64,000 bases of DNA from JAAYKS01 sp964479435. Lineage in GTDB: Bacteria; Bacillota; Clostridia; Saccharofermentanales; UBA5734. The position numbers were made by a program, and so were the translations under genes. Under the pieces are notes generated by a model. That model ran no database searches. It saw nothing but the letters and a program-made list of their open reading frames with translations, and was not told where the DNA came from. This document shows, one piece after another, positions 37,194 through 46,799 of the stretch. The DNA lies in the NCBI GenBank assembly GCA_964479435.1, contig CAYZME010000001.1, positions 1 to 64,000 on the forward strand, in the 5' to 3' direction. Position 1 is the first letter of the stretch; each line of letters opens with the position of its first letter.

Positions 37194-38069
37194 TTACACC
37201 CGCGAGTGATCGTGTGTTTCCAAACCGGCACGCCGCTCCGCGGATTCAACGGTTTGTCTCATCAACATGGCGATGGTCATCGGGCCGACGCCGCCGGGGA
37301 CGGGGGTATAAGCATAAGCGCGCGGGGCCGCCCGTTCCAGGTCGATGTCGCCGACGTTGCCGGGGTTATATCCGGCATCGATCAAAACCGCGCCCTCCCG
37401 GATCCAATCCGCCTGGATAAACCGCGGCTTGCCGACGGCCGCGACGACGATGTCCGCCCGCCGGACGACCGCAGGCAGATCCCGTGTGCGGGAATGGCAA
37501 ATCGTGACGGTCGCGTCGGCGTTGAGCAACAACATCGCCACCGGTTTCCCCAGGATCGGGCTGCGGCCGATCACCACCGCCTCGCGCCCGGCAACCGGAA
37601 TTTCAAAACGCTTGAGGATCTCCAGGATTCCCATCGGGGTCGCGCTGCCAAACGCCGGCAGCTTCATGGCCATGGCGCCAAAACTCTCGACATTGACACC
37701 GTCGACGTCTTTGTCGCGGGCGATGGCGTTGAAACAGCGCTGCTCGTCCACTTGTTCTGGAACCGGGTGCTGGAGCAGAATTCCGCACACGTCCGCCGCC
37801 CGGTTGAGTTCGGCGATCACCGCCAGCACATCGTCGGTCGTCGCGGTCGCAGGCAAAACAACCTTGCGGGAAGCCATGCCGACGCGCGCGCAGGCGTTGC
37901 CTTTCATCCGCACATAGGTGATCGACGCAGGGTCCTCGCCAACCAGAATCGTCGCCAATGTCGGCTGTGCGCCGGTCTGCGCCAGAATCCGCGCGACCCG
38001 ACGCGCCAAGTCCGCTTCGATTTCACCGGCGAGCATCCGGCCGTCCAGAAGAATCGGTTCCCCACTCAT
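37194..38069 (-). CDS. folD: Bifunctional methylenetetrahydrofolate dehydrogenase/methenyltetrahydrofolate cyclohydrolase
   Basis: The 291-residue enzyme interconverts methylene-, methenyl- and formyl-tetrahydrofolate. The catalytic [13 protein letters not shown] (Tyr-x3-Lys), [36 protein letters not shown] (NADP loop) and [15 protein letters not shown] are all present. ATG 38069 follows GGGAGGAAAAG. It would serve one-carbon metabolism together with the methyltransferase at 16660-17469. Confidence 0.97.
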   Translation of the reverse strand: MSGEPILLDGRMLAGEIEADLARRVARILAQTGAQPTLATILVGEDPASITYVRMKGNACARVGMASRKVVLPATATTDDVLAVIAELNRAADVCGILLQHPVPEQVDEQRCFNAIARDKDVDGVNVESFGAMAMKLPAFGSATPMGILEILKRFEIPVAGREAVVIGRSPILGKPVAMLLLNADATVTICHSRTRDLPAVVRRADIVVAAVGKPRFIQADWIREGAVLIDAGYNPGNVGDIDLERAAPRAYAYTPVPGGVGPMTIAMLMRQTVESAERRAGLETHDHSRV

Positions 38070-38292
38070 GTCTTTTCCTCCCCTTGCTGCGCTTTCTATT
38101 GACGCCATTACGATATCAAAAAGAAGCGGCGCGCTCAATCGATGCCAAGCGGCGCGATCATGAATTTTTTACATCTACCGATAGGTAAGATGGCGGGCAT
38201 TTTTCACGCGTTCGCAACTTGTGTCATAATAAAGAGAATGCATCTGCCGGGCCGACAATCAGGCCGGCCTCACCCGGGGAGGCGCAGGAATT

Positions 38293-38988
38293 TTGAGACG
38301 TAAAGAACAAGCCGTTCGTATCTTCTTCGCGATTTTGCTGTTGGTCATCCTCGCCAGCTGCCTGACCGTACTGGTATCGGGGCGGGCCGGGCGCTGGGTT
38401 TATTTCAATCAGGGGATGGCGACCGCGTTGGCTTTGACCGTTCCTTTTTTATTGGAAATTGGCCGGCGATTGCACGTCCCGCCCACCACCAAAGCGATCC
38501 TGCTGGGCTTCATTTTTGCCGGGCTTTTCTTAGGGAGTGTCAACGGGTGGTATTACCGTTTGCGGTGGTGGGATTCGATGTTGCATTTTCTGTCCGGGCC
38601 GATGGTCGGGATTCTCGCGTATTCCATCGTCCTCGCGGCGCGCGCACGCAACAACGACACGGCGGGATTTTCGCACGGCGTGGCCCTTTTGCTGATCTTT
38701 TGTTTCATTATGACGATTGGCACTGTGTGGGAAATCGTCGAGTACACACTCGACAACACGCTGGGGATGAACATGCAGCGACACGCGGACGGCGGCGGTT
38801 TGTCCGACACCATGAGTGATATTTTGTTCAACACGTTGGGCGCGCTGTTGTTTACGGTGCTCGCGCATGTGGGGCTCAAAGGGCGCCTGCCCTTTTTGGC
38901 CCGCCTGGCTATTCGGCCGGGATCCCGCTCACGCTTTGTGGCGGCCATACCCCGCGCGGCCGAACAGGATCCGGGGGTGGCCGGCTAG
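38293..38988 (+). CDS. YjdF/DUF2238-like integral membrane protein
   Basis: The ~231-residue protein has about six membrane segments. The signature WWDSMLHFLSGPMVGI, then GTVWEIVEYTLDNTLGMNMQ and LSDTMSDILFNTLGAL, is that of the DUF2238/YjdF group; function unknown. The first codon is a TTG at 38293 after GCAGGAA; no ATG occurs before the first membrane segment. Its TAG stop shares the palindrome CTAG with the stop of zwf on the other strand. Confidence 0.8.
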   Translation: MRRKEQAVRIFFAILLLVILASCLTVLVSGRAGRWVYFNQGMATALALTVPFLLEIGRRLHVPPTTKAILLGFIFAGLFLGSVNGWYYRLRWWDSMLHFLSGPMVGILAYSIVLAARARNNDTAGFSHGVALLLIFCFIMTIGTVWEIVEYTLDNTLGMNMQRHADGGGLSDTMSDILFNTLGALLFTVLAHVGLKGRLPFLARLAIRPGSRSRFVAAIPRAAEQDPGVAG

Positions 38989-40472
38989 TCGCACCTCTGG
39001 CAGGATTCCACTGTTTTTTCTTCCGGCTCGATCCAGGATCGCCCTGTCTGTTCGATCATCCGGGTCATGGCTTCCGGCCCGCGGGAGCCATGCGCATAGG
39101 GCTCCAAAGGCAGATTGGCGTGTTCTGCCCGCACCTGATCGATGAGTGCCCAGGCCGCTTCGATTTCGTCCCAGCGGGTGAATAGATTCAGATCCCCCGT
39201 CCAGGCGTCACGTAACAAGCGGACATACGCGTCGGGAGATTGGCCGGGAAAGCGGCAGGTCTGACAAAAGTCCATGTCCGCGGGAATGACCGTCGCGACC
39301 GTGCCCGGTTGTTTGATGTTAAATTGCAGATTGACGCCTTCTTGAGGTTGGATGCGCAACGCGAGCACATTGGGGGCCTGGTCTTGCCCGTTGTAGCGAA
39401 CCGGTTTAAAAACGACCACCAGATCCGCGGCGCTGCGATCGAGCGCTTTGCCGGTGCGCAGGAAAAAAGGGACCCCGCGCCAGCGCGGCTGATCGATCTC
39501 TAGGCGCAAAGCGGCGAACGTTTCGGTCGACGAACCCGCGGCCACGCCTTTTTCCCCGCGATACCCCGGCTTCCCGCCGTGTCCGGTATATTGCCCCAGG
39601 ACGATGCCGGGGCTGCCCGCGTGTGAGTGTTGGAAGCGCAAGGCGCGCAGGACATTCACTTTCTGGTCACGGATGCATTCGGCGTCGAAACACGAGGGTT
39701 GTTCCATGGTCAACAATGCCAGCAATTGCAGCAAATGATTTTGCACCATGTCGCGCAAGGCCCCGGAACGGTCGTAATAGCCGCCGCGCTGATCGACGCC
39801 GCCCGCCTCGCGCACACTGATCTGAATGTGGTCGATGTGATCCGCGTTCCAGACCGGCTCGAACAGGCGGTTGGCAAACCGCAGCACAAGAATATTCTGT
39901 AGCATTTCCTTGCCGAGATAGTGGTCGATGCGGTAGATTTCATCTTCACGAAACCGGTGATAGAGGCTTTGGTTGAAATCCCTGGCGGTCGCCAGATCGC
40001 GGCCGAACGGCTTTTCCACCATTAAGCGATGGAAACCATCCGGCTGGGGAGCCCGGGTGCGACCCGCGTTCTCCGCGATGATCGGAAACAGATCGGGCGC
40101 GGTCGCCAGAAAGAAGATGCGGTTGCCGCGCAGCTCCCGCGCGCGCGCCAGGGCGTCCGCGCGGCTGCGCAGCTCATCGTAAGCTTGCGCTTCGCGCATA
40201 TCCATCTGATGGTAGAAAAAGCGCTCGAGAAAAGCCGGTGGCACCTCGTCTGGTGTCACACCCCCGCTCGCGCCTAGGGCGTCCGCCACATGCGCACGAT
40301 AAATCGCGTCGGTCCAAGGACGGCGGCCAATCCCCAAGATGGCCGCCGACGCCGGCAAGTCCCCGCGATCATGCAACAGGCGCAGTGCCGGAAAGAGTTT
40401 TTTTGCCGCCAGATCGCCCGTTGTCCCAAATAAGAGAAAAAGAGCGGGGGCAAGAGTTGTCGTCCGTTCCAT
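38985..40472 (-). CDS. zwf: Glucose-6-phosphate 1-dehydrogenase
   Basis: The 495-residue enzyme oxidises glucose-6-phosphate to 6-phosphogluconolactone with NADP+, feeding the pentose phosphate or Entner-Doudoroff route. Motifs: LFGTTGDLAAKKLFPAL (nucleotide loop), EKPFGRDL, the active-site RIDHYLGKEMLQN and a later FFLRTGKAL. ATG 40472 is chosen for alignment with family N-termini; its ribosome binding site is weak. It is 76 bases downstream of nrdG on the same strand. Confidence 0.96.
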   Translation of the reverse strand: MERTTTLAPALFLLFGTTGDLAAKKLFPALRLLHDRGDLPASAAILGIGRRPWTDAIYRAHVADALGASGGVTPDEVPPAFLERFFYHQMDMREAQAYDELRSRADALARARELRGNRIFFLATAPDLFPIIAENAGRTRAPQPDGFHRLMVEKPFGRDLATARDFNQSLYHRFREDEIYRIDHYLGKEMLQNILVLRFANRLFEPVWNADHIDHIQISVREAGGVDQRGGYYDRSGALRDMVQNHLLQLLALLTMEQPSCFDAECIRDQKVNVLRALRFQHSHAGSPGIVLGQYTGHGGKPGYRGEKGVAAGSSTETFAALRLEIDQPRWRGVPFFLRTGKALDRSAADLVVVFKPVRYNGQDQAPNVLALRIQPQEGVNLQFNIKQPGTVATVIPADMDFCQTCRFPGQSPDAYVRLLRDAWTGDLNLFTRWDEIEAAWALIDQVRAEHANLPLEPYAHGSRGPEAMTRMIEQTGRSWIEPEEKTVESCQRCD

Positions 40473-40548
40473 GGCACCAGTATAAGTCATCCTGTGGCCG
40501 GATCCTGTAACATGATGCGCAAAAATCCGCCGGGGGGGAAGGCGCAAT

Positions 40549-41265
40549 CTACGCGCGGATGGTCACATGGGGTTGAAACGCGCTCATGCGCGTGGCGGCA
40601 TGCTCCAGCTGCGTGCGCGTCATCGCGGCCGCGTGGATCCGGAAGCGGTCTTGCGGGAGGTGATCGGTCGGGACGCGGTACATCTGCAGGGCGTAGAGCG
40701 GGACCTGTGGGAGCGACGACGCCATGGCGACCAGATCGTCCTCCGTGATCTGGGGGATGACCGTCGTCCGCACTTCCCACGCCAACCGCCCGGTGGACGA
40801 CCCTTTGTCGAGCAGGGCGATGGATTTTCGCACCGCGGTTGCCACCTGGGGGCCGCACCCACAGACATCGGGGTATCGATCCCACGGCACTTTGAAATCC
40901 ACCGCCACATAGTCAAGCAACGGGTGCGGCCGCGCGCGCAGCAAAGACGCCAGGATCTCCGGATGACCGCCGTGGGTGTCGAGCTTGGTCGCGTAGCCCA
41001 TCGCGCGTACCGTCCGCAGAAAGTCCGCGAGTCCGGGCTGGAGCGTCGGCTCCCCACCCGAAACGACGACGCCGTCCAATTTGCCGCGCCGCTTGTCGAG
41101 AAAAGCCAGAACCTCGGCCAACGGCAGGTCCGGCGCTTGCGCGCCGAGCAGGGGGCGATTGTGGCAGAAAAAGCAATCCAAATCACAGCCGGCGGTAAAG
41201 ACCACCGCCGCCAGATGGCCGGGAAAGTCCACCGTTGACATCGGGATCATGCCGGCGGTTTTCAT
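40549..41265 (-). CDS. nrdG: Anaerobic ribonucleotide reductase activating protein (radical SAM)
   Basis: The ~238-residue radical SAM enzyme makes the glycyl radical on NrdD. The cluster motif is C27-x3-C31-x2-C34 (CDLDCFFCHN), followed by VVSGGEPTLQPGL. The start MKTAGMIPMSTVDFPG fits the family. A GTG at 41277 overlapping the nrdD stop (GTGA) is an alternative that would couple translation. It directly follows nrdD. Confidence 0.95.
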   Translation of the reverse strand: MKTAGMIPMSTVDFPGHLAAVVFTAGCDLDCFFCHNRPLLGAQAPDLPLAEVLAFLDKRRGKLDGVVVSGGEPTLQPGLADFLRTVRAMGYATKLDTHGGHPEILASLLRARPHPLLDYVAVDFKVPWDRYPDVCGCGPQVATAVRKSIALLDKGSSTGRLAWEVRTTVIPQITEDDLVAMASSLPQVPLYALQMYRVPTDHLPQDRFRIHAAAMTRTQLEHAATRMSAFQPHVTIRA

Positions 41266-41273
41266 GCCGGTTT

Positions 41274-43373
41274 TCACGCCAGGTTGGCCTTGCGCATCAC
41301 ATATTTGACGCGCTGGCGGTATTCTTCCTTCTTCCCTTTGTGGTAGTTTTGTACGGGGCGCAGATAACCGACGACCCGACTCCACACCTCTGCCGCTTCC
41401 CCGCACTCCGGGCACGTGAAATGCTCGCCGACCAGATAGCCATGCGTGGGGCAGATGGAAAAGGTCGGGGTCAAAGAGATATACGGCAGCTTGTAATTCT
41501 CGAATGTTTTGCGGATCAGTTTCTTGGCGACTTCGATATCGGGGACGCGCTCGCCCAGATAGAGATGCAAGACCGTTCCGCCCGTGTAGCGCGACTGGAG
41601 TTCGTCTTGCAGTTCCAGTGTCTCAAAGATGTCATCCGTATATCCGACGGGCAGTTGGGTCGAGTTTGTGTAATACGGCACATTTTCCCCCGCGGCCAGG
41701 ATGTCCGGGTACAATTCCTTGTCTTTGCGCGCCAGTGAATAACTGGTCCCCTCGGCCGGCGTGGCTTCCAAGTTGTAAAAATGGCCGGTTTGCTCCTGGA
41801 TCTCCTGGAGCAGCAAGCGCATATAGTCCAACGTGCGGCAGGCAAAATCCTGGCCATCGGGTGTCGTCAGGTCGCGGTCTTCGCCGAGGAAGTTGCGGCA
41901 GGCCTCGTTCATGCCGACCAGGCCGACGGTGTTGAAGTGGTTGTACCAATACTGACCGGTGCGCTCGTGGATCGCGCGCAGATAATGCGCCGAATACGGG
42001 TACAAGCCGCGCGCGGTCTGCTCCTCGACAGTTTTCCGTTTCAATTCCAGTGAGTCGCGTGCCAACTCCACCAGATGTTTCAGTCGCGCGCGGAATTCAT
42101 CCTCGGTTTTGGACAAATAGCCGATGCGCGGCAGATTGATCGTCACGACGCCGATGGAGCCCGTCAGCGGGTTGGAGCCAAACAGCCCGCCGCCCCGCTT
42201 GCGCAGTTCGGAAGTGTCCAGCCGCAAGCGGCAACACATGGAAATCGCGTCCTCCGGCGACAGATCGGAATTCACGTAGTTGGAAAAATACGGGATCCCG
42301 TATTTGCAGGTGATTTCCATAAAGCGGTTGACCACCGGGCTGTCCCAATCAAACTCTTTGGTGATGTTGATGGTCGGAATCGGGAAGGTGAACACGCGCC
42401 CTTTGGCATCGCCTTCCAGCATCACGTCACAGAAGGCCTGATTGAACAGATCCATTTCGGCCTGAAAATCACCATATGTGTCGCCGGTATAGCGGCCGGC
42501 CACGATCACTGGCTCGTCGCGCAAGGTGCGCGGCGGTACGATGTCAAAAGTCAGATTGGAAAAGGGGCATTGAAAACCGACACGTGTCGGAACGTTGATG
42601 TTGAAGATGAATTCCTGCAACGCCTGCTTGACTTGCGCGTAAGTCAGGTTGTCATAGCGGATGAAAGGCGCGCAATAGGTGTCAAACGAGGACCAGGCCT
42701 GGGCGCCGGCGGTTTCCCCTTGCGTGGTGAACGTGGAGTTGGTGATGTGTCCCAAAAAGGAGCGCAAGTGCTTGGCAGCGCTGGACTCAACCTTGCCGGG
42801 CACCCCGCCGAATCCTTCCATCAGCAGCTGACGCAAATCCCAGCCCGCGCAATAGGGTCCGAAAAAGCCGAGATCGTGCAAATGCAGGTCGCCCGACAGA
42901 TGCGCTTCGCGGATGGCCGCCGGATAGACCTCATGCAACCAATACTGCTTGGTAAAGGTCTCGCGCACGTAGTTGTTCATCCCATTGATCGAACGTTGGG
43001 TGTTGGCGTTTTCCTGGATCTGCCAATCGCGGTCGCCCAGGTATTGGGTAAACATATCGATGGTCGCGCCCACCAGCGCTTGGGATTCGCGCGCGGTGCG
43101 TCTTTTTTCGCGAAAGAGGATGTACGCTTTGGCGGTTTTGGCGTGCCCGTTTTCGATCAGGACTTTCTCGACGATATCCTGTACGCCCTCGACATCGGCC
43201 AGCCCGTCCGGATAGCGCGCGTCCGCGATCGCCTCCACCTGTCGCATCAGATTTTCGGCGATCTCCCAGTTGTCGCCGCCGACGGCGACCGCGGCCTTAA
43301 AAATGGCCAGTGTGATTTTGTCCGGCTGATAGTCGGCGATGCGCCCGTCGCGTTTGCGAATTTGCGTAATCAT
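41274..43373 (-). CDS. nrdD: Anaerobic ribonucleoside-triphosphate reductase
   Basis: The 699-residue glycyl radical enzyme makes deoxyribonucleotides without oxygen. An N-terminal ATP-cone (ITQIRKRDGRIADYQPDKI, residues 2-90) gives allosteric control. The C-terminus has a zinc site (CPTHGY...CPECG) and the radical loop RVVGYLRPVQN. ATG 43373 follows GAGAGGG. It has an NrdR box pair just upstream, and nrdG follows. Confidence 0.97.
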   Translation of the reverse strand: MITQIRKRDGRIADYQPDKITLAIFKAAVAVGGDNWEIAENLMRQVEAIADARYPDGLADVEGVQDIVEKVLIENGHAKTAKAYILFREKRRTARESQALVGATIDMFTQYLGDRDWQIQENANTQRSINGMNNYVRETFTKQYWLHEVYPAAIREAHLSGDLHLHDLGFFGPYCAGWDLRQLLMEGFGGVPGKVESSAAKHLRSFLGHITNSTFTTQGETAGAQAWSSFDTYCAPFIRYDNLTYAQVKQALQEFIFNINVPTRVGFQCPFSNLTFDIVPPRTLRDEPVIVAGRYTGDTYGDFQAEMDLFNQAFCDVMLEGDAKGRVFTFPIPTINITKEFDWDSPVVNRFMEITCKYGIPYFSNYVNSDLSPEDAISMCCRLRLDTSELRKRGGGLFGSNPLTGSIGVVTINLPRIGYLSKTEDEFRARLKHLVELARDSLELKRKTVEEQTARGLYPYSAHYLRAIHERTGQYWYNHFNTVGLVGMNEACRNFLGEDRDLTTPDGQDFACRTLDYMRLLLQEIQEQTGHFYNLEATPAEGTSYSLARKDKELYPDILAAGENVPYYTNSTQLPVGYTDDIFETLELQDELQSRYTGGTVLHLYLGERVPDIEVAKKLIRKTFENYKLPYISLTPTFSICPTHGYLVGEHFTCPECGEAAEVWSRVVGYLRPVQNYHKGKKEEYRQRVKYVMRKANLA

Positions 43374-43390
43374 GCGTTAACCCTCTCGAA

Positions 43391-43437
43391 TCACGATATG
43401 TAGTGCTGCAATTTTTGCCTACTACAAGATATTGTAG
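43391..43437 (-). promoter_or_regulatory. NrdR box pair upstream of nrdD
   Basis: Two 16-bp sites, 43391-43406 (TCACGATATGTAGTGC) and 43422-43437 (CTACAAGATATTGTAG), match the NrdR consensus acaCwAtATaTwGtgt and are exactly 31 bases apart, three helical turns, as is usual for NrdR. The second overlaps a TACAAT -10 on the reverse strand (43431-43436). Repression of nrdDG by NrdR when dATP is high is strongly suggested; nrdR itself is outside the window. Confidence 0.88.
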
Positions 43438-43531
43438 CGCAATTCGAGAGAGACAACGGCTTTTTGTATTACAAAACGGAGACAATCGCTCTTTTTTTGA
43501 GCGGGTGTCCCCATCCGGAGTTGCGGATCAC

Positions 43532-44731
43532 TCAGATTTTAACCAGCGATTGTACGAATTGTCGCGCGGTCCGGCCGGAGCGGCCATTGTAGGTCAACTC
43601 CCATTGCAATGCCTGTGCCCGCAGCGATTCGGTAAAGGGGATCCCCGATCGGGTCAGATAGCTTTCGACAATCGCCAGATAGGTCTGTTGGGAAGGCGAG
43701 GGAAAGACCACGCGGAGTCCGAAACGGTCCGACAGCGACATTTTTTCCTGGATCGTGTCCGAAATATGCACTTCATCTTCCTGAACCACGCGGTCGGACC
43801 AGGATTCACGGATCAAATGGCGGCGGTTGGACGTGGCGTAGAACAGCACATTGTCCGGGGTCACGGCGGCCTTTCCCTCCAGGGCCGCTTTGAGCCGCTT
43901 GTAGCCCAGCTCGCCGTCTTCAAATGAGAGGTCGTCCAAAAAAATGATGAACCGGTGGCGGCTGCCGGCCAATTGGAGCAGGACCTCTTCCAAATCATCC
44001 AGCTGGTGTTTGGTCAATTCAATCAGGCGCAAGCCGTCCAGGCAATAGGCGTTGACCAACGCTTTGACGGAGGACGATTTGCCGGTGCCGCTGTCGCCAA
44101 ACAGCAAAACATTGTTGGCGCCGGCGCCACGCAAAAACCGCTCGGTGTTCTCGATCAATACCTGCTTCTGGCGATCGATGCCCACCAGCTCGTCCAGCCG
44201 GACCGGATCAAACGATTCCACCCCGACCAGCTGCCCGGCCCATGACAGCGCGGGGTAGCGCGCGGAAATGCCGCGCCCGAGCGTCGCGTAATGCCGGGAC
44301 AGATGCGCGTACAAAGCCTGTGTCCCGGCGGTCATCGCCTGTTCCATGGCGGACAGCGATTGGATGTACGCTTTTTCGCAAGCGGAATGCCGGTGTTGCC
44401 GCGGGTGCGCCTGTGGGGCCGCGGAGGGCTCGTACGCGCGCAAAGCCGCCGGACCCCTGTCGGCAAGGCGGATCACCCGCTCCAGATCGGCCTGGACGAG
44501 CGCCGCCAGAGAAGGCCCGCACTGGCCCGCCCACTCCATCGCGCGCGAAAAAACATGGTCCGCCTCCGACAACAGGCGGCACAGATAATGCCGCCACACC
44601 GGGCCATGGATGGCCTGCTCTTCGGCATACGGGACCAATTGACGCAAAGCGGCGGCTTCTTCGCCAGCCGCCACCGCCTGCACCACCGGATCGTGGGCGA
44701 TATTTTGAAAGATGATCAAATGAAGCGGCAC
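43532..44731 (-). CDS. DUF815-family AAA-type ATPase
   Basis: The 399-residue protein has a helical N-terminal half and a C-terminal ATPase domain with Walker A GDSGTGKSS (near residue 213) and Walker B FIIFLDDLSFE, followed by YATSNRRHLI (sensor 1-like). DUF815 proteins are common in Bacillota and of unknown function. GTG 44731 follows AAGGAGG. It lies 24 bases after the ferredoxin gene on the same strand. Confidence 0.9.
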   Translation of the reverse strand: MPLHLIIFQNIAHDPVVQAVAAGEEAAALRQLVPYAEEQAIHGPVWRHYLCRLLSEADHVFSRAMEWAGQCGPSLAALVQADLERVIRLADRGPAALRAYEPSAAPQAHPRQHRHSACEKAYIQSLSAMEQAMTAGTQALYAHLSRHYATLGRGISARYPALSWAGQLVGVESFDPVRLDELVGIDRQKQVLIENTERFLRGAGANNVLLFGDSGTGKSSSVKALVNAYCLDGLRLIELTKHQLDDLEEVLLQLAGSRHRFIIFLDDLSFEDGELGYKRLKAALEGKAAVTPDNVLFYATSNRRHLIRESWSDRVVQEDEVHISDTIQEKMSLSDRFGLRVVFPSPSQQTYLAIVESYLTRSGIPFTESLRAQALQWELTYNGRSGRTARQFVQSLVKI

Positions 44732-44755
44732 ACGCGGCCTCCTTCTATCCCTGGT

Positions 44756-45696
<941 letters not shown>

Positions 45697-45713
45697 CTCA
45701 CCCTCTCCCCCTG

Positions 45714-46163
45714 TCAGATCCCCGCGGCGCGTTGCCACAGACAGCGAAAACGGTTGACCCCGGGGTGTTTTTCACCCAGCGGCTCAATGGAAAACCCACA
45801 GTGCCGATAAAACGTGACCGCTTGGATGTCGGTCTCGGCATACACCCGCACGGGGTTGTGCCGGTCAATCAGAAACTGCAGCAGTTCGCGGCCGATCCCT
45901 TGCCCCCGGTACGCGCGGTCGACCGCGATCGCCAGAATCTCCATCTCGCTGCTTTTGTCCGCAAGCGGAAAACGCCGCGCCGCGAGCACACCCACCAACA
46001 CATCTTTCTCCAGATAACCGTAGGTAAAGACGTCCGCGTCGTCAGACAACCGCCCGATCCACCGGCGCAGCCGCTCCTTCGTCGGCTGGTACAGACTCTC
46101 GCCCAAAAGCGCCCGGACATCCGATCTGTGGAGTAGGCCTCGCAAATCAAGGATGTGGTTCAT
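45714..46163 (-). CDS. GNAT-family N-acetyltransferase
   Basis: A ~149-residue acetyltransferase with IAVDRAYRGQGIGRELLQFL (acetyl-CoA loop) and the AVTFYRHCGF segment. The substrate is unknown. ATG 46163 is 12 bases from GGAGGT and ATG 46175 abuts it, so the start is uncertain. It heads an operon with pcm. Confidence 0.87.
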   Translation of the reverse strand: MNHILDLRGLLHRSDVRALLGESLYQPTKERLRRWIGRLSDDADVFTYGYLEKDVLVGVLAARRFPLADKSSEMEILAIAVDRAYRGQGIGRELLQFLIDRHNPVRVYAETDIQAVTFYRHCGFSIEPLGEKHPGVNRFRCLWQRAAGI

Positions 46164-46221
46164 CGCTACACCCATACCTCCGTCTGTGACGGTCTTGCCA
46201 ATTCATACGTTTTCTCTTCTA

Positions 46222-46250
46222 TTTATACAACATCAAAGCGGTTGTGAGAA
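46222..46250 (-). promoter_or_regulatory. Promoter of the GNAT-pcm operon
   Basis: Reverse strand: TTCTCA (46245-46250), a 17-base spacer, TATAAA (46222-46227). Confidence 0.6.
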
Positions 46251-46326
46251 CCCGCGCACGGCAGAAAGGCCGCCGCGCGTGGTGTTTTCTGTAACCACGC
46301 AAACGCAGCGGCCGGGCCCGCTCGGG

Positions 46327-46782
46327 TACAATGTGGGCATGCGTTCCGCACCATTCAAAAAAGTGCTGTTGCTCACAGCCGGGTTTTTATCGGCGGGGGT
46401 GGCCGTCGTCGGCATTTTCATCCCGCTGCTGCCAACCACACCGTTGCTTCTGGTCGCGCTGTGGTGCTTCTACCGCAGTTCGCGGCGGATGCATGACCGG
46501 ATCATGGGTCACCCGGTCCTGGGGTCTTATGTGCGCGATTATGTCGAACAACGCGCGATCGGCCGCGCCGCGCGCCGGCGGACGCTGGCGCTGTTGTGGT
46601 TGTCGCTCGCGTTGTCCGCGTGGCTGGCCCGGCGGCCATCTGTCGCGATCCTGTTGGCCGTCATCGGCACGGGTGTGACCTTGCACATCCTGCGTCTGCG
46701 CGTGCTCGATCCAGCCGTCCCGGGCCAGGCGGCGAGTTGCGGGAAGCCGGATGGCCGCACAGAGGAGGAATCCGGCGCGTAA
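46327..46782 (+). CDS. DUF454 (YbaN-like) inner-membrane protein, possibly leaderless
   Basis: The protein starting at ATG 46339 has 147 residues and the DUF454 hallmark GIFIPLLPTTPLLLVALWCF (residues 25-45), then SRRMHDRIMGHPVLG and two more membrane segments. Function is unknown. No Shine-Dalgarno precedes it. A TACAAT -10 at 46327-46332 ends only six bases before the ATG (a GTG at 46333 is also in frame), so the transcript could start at or near the first codon. Coordinates include that -10. Confidence 0.82.
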   Translation, partial: YNVGMRSAPFKKVLLLTAGFLSAGVAVVGIFIPLLPTTPLLLVALWCFYRSSRRMHDRIMGHPVLGSYVRDYVEQRAIGRAARRRTLALLWLSLALSAWLARRPSVAILLAVIGTGVTLHILRLRVLDPAVPGQAASCGKPDGRTEEESGA

Positions 46783-46799
46783 AATAGGGCTTTTCGCGC

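Noticed and set aside
38150..38292. A riboswitch before the DUF2238-like gene
   Set aside because: There is a GC-rich hairpin (GCCGGGCC...GGCCGGC), but no conserved riboswitch core that I can recognise.
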